Notes under the pieces: model-generated
What the model saw: only the letters and a program-made list of their open reading frames with translations
Database searches by the model: none
What the model was told of the DNA's origin: nothing
Part shown: positions 17,118 to 24,360 of the stretch, piece after piece
Layout: each line of letters starts with the position of its first letter
How positions within the stretch are numbered: the first letter of the stretch is position 1
Made by a program: the position numbers and the translations under genes
IMG/VR virus record: IMGVR_UViG_3300031537_000001
Location: 29,293 to 93,292 of that record
Source of the DNA: a virus
DNA length: 64,000 nt
Reading direction: 5' to 3' (one strand)

Positions 17118-17696
17118 ATGAAAAAAGTTATAGTTATTATCATATTTCTTATAAGTTTTTATTATACAGCTACTAATGCTACTAATAAATATTTATCTGA
17201 ATCAATACATCAGTATTCTTATAATCTGATGTTGAAAGAAACTGTAATTAATAAATTTGAAGAAGTTATAAATTTAATAAAACTCCATGAAGGGTTTAGG
17301 TCTACACCATATGATGATTGTGGCTATTTAGCTATAGGATATGGACAAAGACTCGCCTTTTTTACTACTTTTAAGATAGGTAATTATGTTACCGAAGAAA
17401 CAGCCGATAATATTCTCAGGATTAGTTTCGATAACCACTTAAAGTTAGTTGATTATTATTTCCCAGGATTAAATCAATTTCAAAGATTTTCTGTTGCTCA
17501 TATGAGTTATAGTATTGGTCTTGGAAATGTAATAAAGTATAAATATCTATATAAAGAAGAAGGATGTTGGAAAATAAATCAACATAAACTTTATACTACT
17601 CGAAAAGTTGATAGAATTAATTCTAAATACAGGGAAAATCGGATATTTGAGTATAATTTATTTAATTTTAAAATAAACATGCACAAAAATGGATAA
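17118..17696 (+). CDS. GH24 lysozyme with N-terminal signal-anchor
   Basis: The 192-residue product begins with a hydrophobic signal or anchor (KKVIVIIIFLISFYYTA, residues 2-18) and then a phage lysozyme domain: LIKLHEGFRSTPYDD with E58 as likely acid, D66/D67, and GYLAIGYG. The usual Thr of the family motif is Ala here, and the following His is Gln, so its catalysis may be unusual. The N-terminal segment is consistent with export to the periplasm, as in signal-anchor-release endolysins. It overlaps the next gene by 8 bases. Confidence 0.8.
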   Translation: MKKVIVIIIFLISFYYTATNATNKYLSESIHQYSYNLMLKETVINKFEEVINLIKLHEGFRSTPYDDCGYLAIGYGQRLAFFTTFKIGNYVTEETADNILRISFDNHLKLVDYYFPGLNQFQRFSVAHMSYSIGLGNVIKYKYLYKEEGCWKINQHKLYTTRKVDRINSKYRENRIFEYNLFNFKINMHKNG

Positions 17697-19191
17697 CAGT
17701 GAAAAATGGTGGAAGTATGTTAAAGTTGGACATACTTTACAATGTTTGAATGCTTCAACAGGTATGCGAGCAGGTCAAGGTTATGTTCCAAATAAGGTAT
17801 TTAAAGTATTTAACATAATCTCTCAGTTAAATACTAATAGGGCCTTTACTGATTCTAAAGGATTATCTGTATGGGATGATTGGTGTAAACCTTATTATCA
17901 AGTAGGAGATTGGGTATCTTTTTACTCCGAAATAGAAAATAAAATTATAACAAGTAGAATTAATAAACTTGGAAGTAGTTATCATTACTTAGAGTCTGGG
18001 AATCAACCTTTTACACATCTTATTAGATATGCCTCAGATGAAGAAATTAAACAAGCTAAAAAAGCTAATCTGGAAAAAGAATTTGTATTACCTGAAAAAT
18101 GGTGTATAAAATCTAATAAGGATATTGTTTCTATAGTAGCTTCTTATTGGGATAAAGGCTGTAATACTGTTTGTTATAGCCAGCTTATTAAAGAAGATAG
18201 TTATATAAATTATTATTGGGCTTCACATAACTTAGCAAACGATTGTCCACTATTTGGACATAACCCAGGAAGTAATCATTGTACTCCATCTAAACCTGAA
18301 GGATTTACAGAAATTACATTTGAACAGTTCCAAAAATATGTTTTAAAAAATACTATTGAAATGGATAGGGAGAAATTAATAGAAGAAGCTAAAAAGAGAT
18401 ATCCTGCTGGGACTAAATATATATCAGCTATGAGCGGCATAGATATTTATATAGCTAAAGGAGATCCTTATTTTGGAAATATAGTTAATTCAAATTCTAT
18501 ATTTGATAATCGTGCTTGTATTTATTATAATAACAAATGGGCTGAAATTATTTCTACTCCAGAAGTAAAGGTATTGGATAAATTTCCAGAAACAGGATGT
18601 ATAAATTTATTAGCAGCACCTGAATTTATAAGCTATTTCCAGCGTTTAGGTAAAATTTTATTAGGAACTGCATCCTCTAAAGAATGGACACAATTGTGTT
18701 GGAATGAAACAAACTATTGGTATGCTGTTAAATCATCGAAATTGGTCTTTAATCCTTCTGATTTACGTCAATTTATGTTTACAGAAACTAAACCTTTAAC
18801 AGTAGATGATTTAGTTAAAGGAGAGATTTATTGCTTTGATTTTGATAATTATGAAGGTTTTATTTCTAAATGGGAATCTTATTATATATATCCAGGCAAT
18901 CATTATTTTACTAGGACTAATAGATATGATTTTTCTAATCCTAACAATATTAGATTAGCCACTCAAGATGAAAAAGATTGGTTAAATGCTTGTATTAAAG
19001 CAGATAAATTTATTTCAAAAGAAGAAGCTTTAAAACTTAAACCGGATATAGAAGAAGTAGAATGTCATATTTGTTATAAAATAAATGAAAGAAAATCTGG
19101 TTGGAATTTTGAAGAAGAATATTATAAATTTAATGTACCTCTTAAACAACAAAAACTTTCTACATTTACTAAAATTGAATTTTTTAATTAA
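17689..19191 (+). CDS. Large modular unknown protein (500 aa)
   Basis: The protein seems built from several short units. An N-terminal unit contains WWKYVKVGHTLQCLN. A second SH3-like unit contains YYQVGDWVSFYS. LPEKWCIKSNKDI starts a third, ending FEQFQKYVLKN, with Cys and His (CPLFGHNPGSNHC). A fourth has AKKRYPAGTKY and YYNNKWAEII. The last has ATQDEKDWLNACIKADK. There is no signal peptide, although it overlaps the lysozyme gene. Modules like LPEKWC...FEQF and KRYPxGTK...NGKWAEII occur, in my recollection, in many Bacteroidota phage proteins of unknown function. Role unassigned. Confidence 0.6.
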   Translation: MDNSEKWWKYVKVGHTLQCLNASTGMRAGQGYVPNKVFKVFNIISQLNTNRAFTDSKGLSVWDDWCKPYYQVGDWVSFYSEIENKIITSRINKLGSSYHYLESGNQPFTHLIRYASDEEIKQAKKANLEKEFVLPEKWCIKSNKDIVSIVASYWDKGCNTVCYSQLIKEDSYINYYWASHNLANDCPLFGHNPGSNHCTPSKPEGFTEITFEQFQKYVLKNTIEMDREKLIEEAKKRYPAGTKYISAMSGIDIYIAKGDPYFGNIVNSNSIFDNRACIYYNNKWAEIISTPEVKVLDKFPETGCINLLAAPEFISYFQRLGKILLGTASSKEWTQLCWNETNYWYAVKSSKLVFNPSDLRQFMFTETKPLTVDDLVKGEIYCFDFDNYEGFISKWESYYIYPGNHYFTRTNRYDFSNPNNIRLATQDEKDWLNACIKADKFISKEEALKLKPDIEEVECHICYKINERKSGWNFEEEYYKFNVPLKQQKLSTFTKIEFFN

Positions 19192-19207
19192 CATTAAATA
19201 GATAAAA

Positions 19208-19633
19208 ATGAAAAACGAAAAAGTATCAAAATTTGTACTACAAGGTGTAAAAGATCTTGAGAAGACTGAGAAAGAAATATTTATCGAAAAAACTGAAAAA
19301 TTTCTAACTTTTGCTAGAATTGAAGCTAACAAGAATATTAATAATATTCAGTCAGCTATTTCAGCTAAATTAGCTTTAATTTCTTATAAAGAACAGGAAA
19401 TTGAGTTACAAGAAGCTGAAATTGAAAAAGTTAGATTTACAAAAGCTTCTAATTATGTCAAATATTGTAGAAACTTAGAAGAATCTAAACAACTTAAAGA
19501 TAAGTTGATAAACTTTACTAGCGATGAAGATGATAAGAAAGGTTTAGCTCAATTAAAATTTGAGATTGAATATCTTAAAACTCAACTTGAGTTACATAAA
19601 GAAAATTTAGTTACTTTTAATAGTGAGGAGTAG
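19208..19633 (+). CDS. Coiled-coil hypothetical protein (141 aa)
   Basis: The product is almost wholly alpha-helical and rich in K, E and L, with heptad-like spacing, and no signal or membrane segment. It has the look of a small elongated coiled coil. A 26-base gap separates it from the small gene at 19659-19829. Function unknown. Confidence 0.6.
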   Translation: MKNEKVSKFVLQGVKDLEKTEKEIFIEKTEKFLTFARIEANKNINNIQSAISAKLALISYKEQEIELQEAEIEKVRFTKASNYVKYCRNLEESKQLKDKLINFTSDEDDKKGLAQLKFEIEYLKTQLELHKENLVTFNSEE

Positions 19634-19658
19634 AAATACTCCTTTTTATACTTAAATT

Positions 19659-19829
19659 ATGGAAAGCGAATATAAAGAAAGAGCTGAAGAAATTTTATTC
19701 TTTTTAAGTGCTAAACAAAGGGCGCAACCTTTTATTGGACTAAGTAAGGAAGAAAAAGAACTTATTATTACGGCTATGTGTCAATTGGCTGAAGAAGTAA
19801 AGAAATCTTGTGTTGAAGAAGCTGAATAA
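19659..19829 (+). CDS. Hypothetical small helical protein (56 aa)
   Basis: ATG 19659 opens a 56-residue frame with TAA at 19827-19829. The product is amphipathic-helical and acidic, begins MESEYKERAEEILFFLS, and has no membrane segment. It fills a gap between genes on the same strand. Its start follows an A/T-rich leader. Confidence 0.5.
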   Translation: MESEYKERAEEILFFLSAKQRAQPFIGLSKEEKELIITAMCQLAEEVKKSCVEEAE

Positions 19830-19887
19830 AAAAAAAATAAAATTGATTAATATGAAACAATTTAAGCTTATTTAAGAAGTTTGGAAG

Positions 19888-20088
19888 ATGCTTAAAGTAG
19901 GAGATAAAGTCCACTACATTCCTTTTTCAGATTGTGATGAATCAATTATAGAAAATGGAATTGTTAAATCACTACAAAACGAAGAATATTGTTTTGTTGT
20001 GTTTCATTGGTCAGATACCCCAGAAAAGTATCAAGACTTTACAGGTCAAAGAACAGATATAAAATCATTAAAGAAAGGATGGATATGA
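19888..20088 (+). CDS. Small SH3-like hypothetical protein (66 aa)
   Basis: The 66-residue product begins MLKVGDKVHYIPF and has the alternating hydrophobic pattern of a small SH3-like beta barrel; KVGDKV..ENGIVKS is a common layout of such domains. The TGA stop overlaps the ATG of the dNMP kinase gene (ATGA at 20085-20088), so the two are translated together. Specific function unknown. Confidence 0.6.
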   Translation: MLKVGDKVHYIPFSDCDESIIENGIVKSLQNEEYCFVVFHWSDTPEKYQDFTGQRTDIKSLKKGWI

Positions 20089-20891
20089 TAATAGGAATTA
20101 GTGGTAAATCACAATCAGGAAAAGATCTTGTAGGTAAGATTATTCAATATTTAACTCATTGTAAAAATGATGATACTACTTGGGAAGATTGGAATAATTT
20201 CATTCATTATGATTTAGGAGATTGGAGAATAAAGAAATTTGCAGCAAAGGTAAAACAAATATTATCCATTCTTACTGGAATATCTATTGAAGACTTTGAA
20301 AAAGAAGAAGTCAAGAATAGTTATTTAGGAGAAGAATGGAATTACGTTATAATTGGTGATATGCTATGTACAGTCCAAGATTATTATAATTATATTGCTG
20401 GTACTACATATCTTTCTAAAAAAGAAGATATTCAAAGAATGACAGTACGTCAAGCTCTTCAATGGATAGGAACAGATTTATTTAGAAATAAATTTCATCC
20501 TCAAACGTGGTGTAATGCTTTGTTTAGTGAATATAAATTAAATACTATAATTAGAAATGGTCAAAAGTACAGAGGATTAGAATTTCCATCATGGATCATT
20601 ACAGATTGTAGATTTCCTAATGAGGCTAAAGCTATTAAAGATAGAGGAGGTATATTGATTAGAGTTAATAGATCTGTATGTCCTAAATGTGGAGAAGAAG
20701 AAAATTTCCATTGGGATATTGTTACACATAGATTAGAATATTGTAATGAGTGTGGTTATAGATGGAATACACACGAAAGCGAAACTGCCCTAGATAATTA
20801 TAATTTTGATTATGAAATAGATAATTCAGAAACTATTGAAAAATTAATAGAAAAAGTAAAAGAAATATTAATTAAAGAAAAGTTGATATGA
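20085..20891 (+). CDS. Deoxynucleoside monophosphate kinase with embedded zinc ribbon
   Basis: I chose ATG 20085 because it overlaps the previous stop and puts the P-loop at the N-terminus (IIGISGKSQSGKD). The longer in-frame start at 19989 lies inside the previous gene. The 268-residue protein has the phage dNMP kinase (T4 gene 1 type) pattern, including WIITDCRFPNEAKAI for the LID region. Unusually, after ILIRVNR there is an insert with two CxxC pairs (CPKC and CNEC), a zinc ribbon of about 40 residues. It would raise the dNTP supply for AT-rich genome synthesis. It overlaps the next gene by four bases. Confidence 0.8.
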   Translation: MIIGISGKSQSGKDLVGKIIQYLTHCKNDDTTWEDWNNFIHYDLGDWRIKKFAAKVKQILSILTGISIEDFEKEEVKNSYLGEEWNYVIIGDMLCTVQDYYNYIAGTTYLSKKEDIQRMTVRQALQWIGTDLFRNKFHPQTWCNALFSEYKLNTIIRNGQKYRGLEFPSWIITDCRFPNEAKAIKDRGGILIRVNRSVCPKCGEEENFHWDIVTHRLEYCNECGYRWNTHESETALDNYNFDYEIDNSETIEKLIEKVKEILIKEKLI

Positions 20892-21232
20892 ATGAAGTTC
20901 AAAAAAGAATAGACAAATTACTAGATAGATTTTCTAATGAAGTAATTACGGATGTTGATTTACAAGCTGCTATAGTTGAATTAAGAACTCTAAAAGCTTT
21001 AGTAAAACATTTGTTTGAAACTAATCTTACTGAGGAAGATAATTTAGGTTTTAATGACTTACGAGCTGCTCAGATAAAACATTGTAAAGATTTACGTGTA
21101 ACCAGATGGGCTCCTTATGATGGAATTTGTCCTAAATGCAGAAAACAAATATACGATGTATTAACTTTAGAGGAGTGTTCTTCTGAAGTTATTGTTAATT
21201 GTCCTTATTGTAACGCTGATTTTACTACTTAA
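20888..21232 (+). CDS. Zinc-ribbon protein (114 aa)
   Basis: The N-terminal half is helical, and the C-terminus has paired CPKC and CPYC motifs about 26 residues apart, a clear zinc ribbon. It overlaps the dNMP kinase stop by four bases, and that protein also holds a zinc ribbon, so the two may be related in evolution or act together. It might bind nucleic acid or RNA polymerase; not proven. Confidence 0.65.
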   Translation: MNEVQKRIDKLLDRFSNEVITDVDLQAAIVELRTLKALVKHLFETNLTEEDNLGFNDLRAAQIKHCKDLRVTRWAPYDGICPKCRKQIYDVLTLEECSSEVIVNCPYCNADFTT

Positions 21233-21243
21233 TTATATGTATC

Positions 21244-21714
21244 ATGATAACTCTTTATATTTTATCCTTATGTATATTTATAGGATATATTACTATTACA
21301 ATAATAAGATATGGTATACTTGATTCGGTTTCTAATTCATATTATTGGTTTCCATATAATCAAAAACTGCTTTTTACACTGTTCTGTTGGGGAATTTCAA
21401 TACCGGTTATGATTTTAGCTGAATCTCCTATTATGTTTTTTGCTGGTTCCGGAATAACTTTTGCCGGTGCTGCTGCCGCATATCAAGAAAGAATTACACA
21501 TACTGTTCATATGATAGGTGCTTTTTCTGGTGTTATATTAAGCCAGATTTCAATTGTAATTGATTTTCATTTATATATTCTGAATTTTATTTTTATCAGT
21601 ATATCTTTAATACTTATTTTATTGACTAAATTAAGGATTAAAGTACATTATTTTTGGTGGATTGAAATCTTAGCTTATATCTGTATTATGATTTCATTGC
21701 TTTCAAAACTATAA
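21244..21714 (+). CDS. Multi-pass membrane protein (156 aa)
   Basis: About five hydrophobic segments run through the protein: residues 2-22, around 42-58, 63-78 (MFFAGSGITFAGAAAAY), 88-118 and 120-152. There is no recognisable transporter motif. Its length and five-helix layout make it a membrane-integral protein, possibly linked to host-membrane remodelling or exclusion. A holin is possible but it is large for one. Confidence 0.6.
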   Translation: MITLYILSLCIFIGYITITIIRYGILDSVSNSYYWFPYNQKLLFTLFCWGISIPVMILAESPIMFFAGSGITFAGAAAAYQERITHTVHMIGAFSGVILSQISIVIDFHLYILNFIFISISLILILLTKLRIKVHYFWWIEILAYICIMISLLSKL

Positions 21715-21734
21715 CATAATTTAATTATTTAACT

Positions 21735-22196
21735 ATGGTAGGAAAGAAAAATTTAGATTCTTTTGAAACTGAATCTGTTGAAAACCCTTCATTCGTATTA
21801 GATATAATCTATTCTTCTGAGTTAAATAATTATAACTCGTTTCTTGTTAAGACAATACAAAGCGTTATTAATTATAGATTTAAGATTGAGTTATATCATC
21901 CTTCTTTGAAAAATATTATTATCATACTTACGATTCCAAGTAAGGGATTTGGATCTACTCAAGAAGATTCAATTAACTTTAGTAAGAATCAAAAGATTCT
22001 TTTGATAAATTCTAAATTTAAAGGGTATAAAAAATTTCACTCTACTTCAAATGTAAAGGAGGCTATGAAGTTAGTATTTGACCATATAATAAATACTATT
22101 GATATGTTAGATATATTTCAAGAACTTAAGAAAGATGATTTAAAAGAGTATATTTCTTTGTGTAAAGATGATGTTATAGGTAAATTTGAAATATGA
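21735..22196 (+). CDS. Hypothetical protein (153 aa)
   Basis: A soluble alpha/beta product that begins MVGKKNLDSFETESVEN and contains a strand-rich core. There is no catalytic motif. The stop overlaps the following ATG (ATGA at 22193-22196), so the small membrane gene downstream is co-translated. Confidence 0.55.
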   Translation: MVGKKNLDSFETESVENPSFVLDIIYSSELNNYNSFLVKTIQSVINYRFKIELYHPSLKNIIIILTIPSKGFGSTQEDSINFSKNQKILLINSKFKGYKKFHSTSNVKEAMKLVFDHIINTIDMLDIFQELKKDDLKEYISLCKDDVIGKFEI

Positions 22197-22321
22197 TGAA
22201 ACAATTAATTAAAATTTTACTATATGTGTCGAGTATAGGTATAGTAGCAATACTTTTTATATTTAAAGGATTATGTAAACTACTTAAAATAGATTATAAT
22301 GATACTATCAAAACTAAGTGA
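22193..22321 (+). CDS. Small single-pass membrane protein (42 aa)
   Basis: ATG 22193 gives a 42-residue product with one hydrophobic helix (LYVSSIGIVAILFIF) and a basic end. The stop at 22319-22321 lies inside the next small reading frame, so the two overlap in different frames. Such overlapping pairs of tiny membrane genes recall spanin or holin/antiholin arrangements. No lipobox is visible. Confidence 0.5.
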   Translation: MMKQLIKILLYVSSIGIVAILFIFKGLCKLLKIDYNDTIKTK

Positions 22322-22409
22322 ACTAATAAAGAATATTATATTCTTTGTATTAATGGTGTTACTTTTTGTAGCATCGTTCTTTGTAGGATTGTTTACGAAT
22401 TTTCAATAA
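22299..22409 (+). CDS. Small membrane protein (36 aa), overlapping
   Basis: ATG 22299 starts a 36-residue frame that overlaps the previous gene by 23 bases in another frame. It has a single strong hydrophobic helix (IIFFVLMVLLFVASFFVGL) and no lipobox. Short length lowers certainty, but overlap and hydrophobic nature of both products are notable. Confidence 0.42.
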   Translation: MILSKLSELIKNIIFFVLMVLLFVASFFVGLFTNFQ

Positions 22410-22503
22410 ATTGTAAACTTTCGAAGATATGAAAGAAACAAATCCCAGTTAATATATTTTTTGTTAGTAAAAGATTATTTATTGATATATTTTTCTGAAT
22501 TTT

Positions 22504-22532
22504 ATAAGGGTTGTTGGATTTGCGGCCCTTAT
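22504..22532 (+). other. Short hairpin in noncoding gap
   Basis: ATAAGGG (22504-22510) is complementary to CCCTTAT (22526-22532), around a 15-base loop rich in G and T. No T-run follows, so it is not a classical terminator. It sits in the 170-base gap 22410-22579 at the entrance of the accessory island. No tRNA-like or riboswitch pattern was found. Confidence 0.3.
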
Positions 22533-22579
22533 GTTTACATTGTAGGTATGTAAGTCTACGGCATTTAAAGATAAATCTA

Positions 22580-22777
22580 ATGAGTAGATTAAGAGAAAAT
22601 ATTAAAAAAGCCCTTATAGACAGGGGATTTACGGGTGAAATTAAATTATTCTTTTGGCCCAAAGATGGGTGGTACGGACATTGTGACCAATTTCAACATG
22701 AATGGTTAGGTCAACACTCGAAACATTCCGTCGAACAAATCAAAGAAGGGCTTTTTGATACGTATTTAGATCAATAA
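22580..22777 (+). CDS. Hypothetical accessory protein (65 aa)
   Basis: I chose ATG 22580 because the longer in-frame extension from 22511 runs through the hairpin region and reads as an unnatural Cys/Leu-rich start. The product begins MSRLRENIKKALIDRGFTGE and is tryptophan- and histidine-rich (FFWPKDGWYGHCDQFQHEW). Its base composition is less AT-rich than its neighbours, as in an imported accessory gene. Function unknown. Confidence 0.5.
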   Translation: MSRLRENIKKALIDRGFTGEIKLFFWPKDGWYGHCDQFQHEWLGQHSKHSVEQIKEGLFDTYLDQ

Positions 22778-22799
22778 GTTTATTACCAACAATGACTGT

Positions 22800-22900
22800 C
22801 CGCGTAGCGGCAGATGTTCATCACCCGCATAGCGGGAAGCCGATGGAACGCAAGTAGCGGAGCAGAGTTGCATATAGCTGCGGTTATCGTCTCGGTTTTT
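22800..22900 (+). repeat. GC-rich cluster of short hairpins
   Basis: In an otherwise AT-rich genome this 100-base stretch contains three back-to-back short stems: CCGC-GTA-GCGG (22800-22810), CCCGC-ATA-GCGGG (22824-22836) and CGC-AAGTA-GCG (22849-22859). The end reads into CTCGGTTTTT (from 22891), and CCGA at 22840-22843 could pair with TCGG near 22892. The hairpins could form a small structured RNA or mark a recombination site. Confidence 0.4.
22830..22842 (+). repeat. Left copy of 13-bp inverted repeat
   Basis: TAGCGGGAAGCCG here is the exact reverse complement of 23361-23373 (CGGCTTCCCGCTA). The two copies flank the 139-residue gene at 22929-23348, about 520 bases apart. Such a GC-rich exact match is unlikely by chance in this AT-rich sequence. 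Confidence 0.55.
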
Positions 22901-22928
22901 ATTATTAATCTTAAAATCAATATATTTT

Positions 22929-23348
22929 ATGAAAAAACAATGTGAATTAAAAAATTATGAATGTTCCTTAAATGGTCAGGATTGGTGGAGCTGTAATGAA
23001 ACATCATACGGAAAAGCCAAATCTGCTTTTTATCGAATGTTAGATATGGAGATTAAATACATTTGGATTAAATGTAGGTGTATTGGCAAACCTTACACAA
23101 GTGAAGATTTTAAAAGAACTGCAAAATATAGAGGTATTGATTTTGCTTATTGCGGAATGGTTGTAGATGTTGATGGAGTTAAAGGTTTGATTGTAGGACA
23201 TAATTCATCAGCAAATTTGGATATTTTATTTACAGATGGGAAATGTAAAGGTCAAACTCTTAATTGCCATCCAAATTGGAAAATGACTTATTATAATTCA
23301 AAAGGTGAAGTTATTAAGTCATTTAGTGATAACCGTGCAGCTTCTTAA
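22929..23348 (+). CDS. Hypothetical protein between inverted repeats (139 aa)
   Basis: ATG 22929 follows an A/T-rich leader. The product is rich in Cys, Trp and Lys, with CSLNGQDWWSC near the start and scattered Cys-His in the C-terminal half (CKGQTLNCHPNWK). It has a beta-rich domain after residue 70. No catalytic motif or membrane helix is visible. Its flanks carry the 13-bp inverted repeat, suggesting it moved or was inserted as a cassette. Function unknown. Confidence 0.55.
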   Translation: MKKQCELKNYECSLNGQDWWSCNETSYGKAKSAFYRMLDMEIKYIWIKCRCIGKPYTSEDFKRTAKYRGIDFAYCGMVVDVDGVKGLIVGHNSSANLDILFTDGKCKGQTLNCHPNWKMTYYNSKGEVIKSFSDNRAAS

Positions 23349-23360
23349 ATTGAGCGATGA

Positions 23361-23373
23361 CGGCTTCCCGCTA
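23361..23373 (-). repeat. Right copy of 13-bp inverted repeat
   Basis: CGGCTTCCCGCTA is the reverse complement of 22830-22842. It lies just after the stop of the 139-residue gene, in a 374-base stretch (23349-23722) without an intact gene. That stretch otherwise holds a frame-broken coding remnant (23415-23662) and one copy of a direct repeat (23664-23694). Confidence 0.55.
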
Positions 23374-23414
23374 AACTTCGTTTTATTAAAAATATTAAGT
23401 ATATTGACACAGGA

Positions 23415-23662
23415 ATGAAAAGGATGGAAATATAAAACTTTCGATAAATTTTATAGATTGGAATAATCTTACAATAGAACAGTACATCGAATATTTAGAA
23501 AATAAATTTAAATATAATTCAAGTGGTACAGCAAAAGCTGTTTTTGAATTGATAGCGGCTTATAAATCGTTAAATCAGAGTATTAAGGTATGCGAATATT
23601 TTGAATCTAATAATACAGAAAATAGTGCAACTAAGTGTAGTAAATGCGGACATGAAAAATAG
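23415..23662 (+). pseudogene. Frame-broken coding remnant with zinc-ribbon-like end
   Basis: ATG 23415 gives only MKRMEI before a stop. In another frame, from 23435 to TAG 23660-23662, 75 residues are open and look protein-like (INFIDWNNLTIEQYIEYLEN), ending in CSKCGHEK, a half zinc knuckle. No ATG opens that frame. A frameshift after the MKRMEI start, or loss of the start, would explain this. Sequencing error or programmed shifting are alternatives. It lies inside the accessory island. Confidence 0.35.
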
Positions 23663-23663
23663 A

Positions 23664-23694
23664 AGCATTTAAATACAAAGTAATTGGCTAAAAT
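23664..23694 (+). repeat. Copy A of a degenerate direct repeat
   Basis: AGCATTTAAATACAAAGTAA and the following bases match 24211-24241 at 26 of 31 positions. In one frame both copies read (E/G)A(F/L)KYK(V/I)I, so they may be the remains of the same coding end or of a mobile cassette border. Confidence 0.4.
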
Positions 23695-23722
23695 GAAAGG
23701 AGTTGATTTAAAATAACTAATA

Positions 23723-24088
23723 ATGAGAGATAGTTGGTTAGACCCTAACGGAAAAATAATAGAAGTTGGTGACTTTAGGCACAACGAATACGCTCATGAA
23801 TTACTTGAAAATGAAATGGGCATGGAACAGCTACACGAATACATGGATGAACATAATTGTCATAGTGCTACTGAGGTTCTACATAAGTATGGGTGGGTTA
23901 GAATTAAATATAACACGGCTTATCTACCAAGGATAGAAATATTAGGTAACTGTATTAGCTTAGTTAAACCTGAGCATAACACAATTGACCCACGAATGAA
24001 TAGTAAACAATTAGAAGTTGCTAAACGATTGTGTGAGGAAAATAATACCACATTACACGTAGCTGTTAATGATAAACGCTTCTGGTAA
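23723..24088 (+). CDS. Hypothetical accessory protein (121 aa)
   Basis: The 121-residue product begins MRDSWLDPNGKIIEVGDFRH and has several His and Glu residues (HNEYAHELLENEM, YMDEHNCHSATEVL). A WLDPxGKIIEV...HxxYA start is, from memory, frequent in phage proteins of unknown function. There is no signal or membrane helix. It is intact and on the same strand as its neighbours. Histidine spacing could bind a metal, which is a guess. Confidence 0.55.
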   Translation: MRDSWLDPNGKIIEVGDFRHNEYAHELLENEMGMEQLHEYMDEHNCHSATEVLHKYGWVRIKYNTAYLPRIEILGNCISLVKPEHNTIDPRMNSKQLEVAKRLCEENNTTLHVAVNDKRFW

Positions 24089-24161
24089 ATTGTGGCTAAT
24101 GATTAAATAGTCGCTTTTTGATTGCGGCTATTGAGTGTTATTTAATTAAAAATATTGAGAT

Positions 24162-24230
24162 ATGAAAAAAAAATCATTAACCGAAGTCTGGCAATCAAAA
24201 ATTAAATGGGAGCACTTAAATACAAAATAA
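24162..24230 (+). CDS. Possible 22-residue peptide
   Basis: ATG 24162 opens a 22-codon frame (MKKKSLTEVWQSKIKWEHLN and two more residues) ending TAA at 24228-24230. It overlaps copy B of the direct repeat and is probably a gene remnant rather than a functional peptide. It lies in the 272-base gap before the late promoter. Confidence 0.2.
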   Translation: MKKKSLTEVWQSKIKWEHLNTK

Positions 24231-24241
24231 TTAGTCAAAAT
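24211..24241 (+). repeat. Copy B of the degenerate direct repeat
   Basis: This copy is 26/31 identical to 23664-23694. It sits about 550 bases downstream, so the two enclose the 121-residue gene at 23723-24088. Confidence 0.4.
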
Positions 24242-24281
24242 AAATTAATTAAAAAAAGGATGGTAAAAGTATTATAAATTT

Positions 24282-24310
24282 TACCAGGCTTTTGCCTGGT
24301 ATTTTTTTTT
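24282..24310 (+). terminator. Intrinsic terminator before the virion block
   Basis: TACCAGGC (24282-24289) pairs with GCCTGGTA (24294-24301) around a TTTT loop and is followed by nine T (24302-24310). It ends the accessory island transcript and isolates the virion operon. Confidence 0.9.
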
Positions 24311-24333
24311 AATTAGCGTATCATTTAAATTCG

Positions 24334-24341
24334 TATATTTG
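24334..24341 (+). promoter_or_regulatory. Bacteroidota-type -7 element before the virion operon
   Basis: TATATTTG matches the Bacteroidota -7 consensus TAnnTTTG, lies 20 bases before the ATG at 24361 and just after a terminator. The -33 TTTG element is weak (T-rich tract near 24307-24310 only). Its position fits a promoter read by the host housekeeping polymerase, likely for late virion genes. Confidence 0.55.
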
Positions 24342-24360
24342 TATAAAAATATAATCTATA

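Noticed and set aside
22193-22409. Assigning a spanin pair
   Set aside because: No lipobox and no periplasmic domain, so only small membrane proteins are recorded.
22504-22560. Possible tRNA in the GC-richer gap
   Set aside because: The stem is only 7 bp with no D-loop or T-loop pattern and no acceptor end.
24334-24341. Claim of a full -33/-7 Bacteroidota promoter
   Set aside because: The -7 element is good but the -33 TTTG is not clear, so only the -7 element is annotated.
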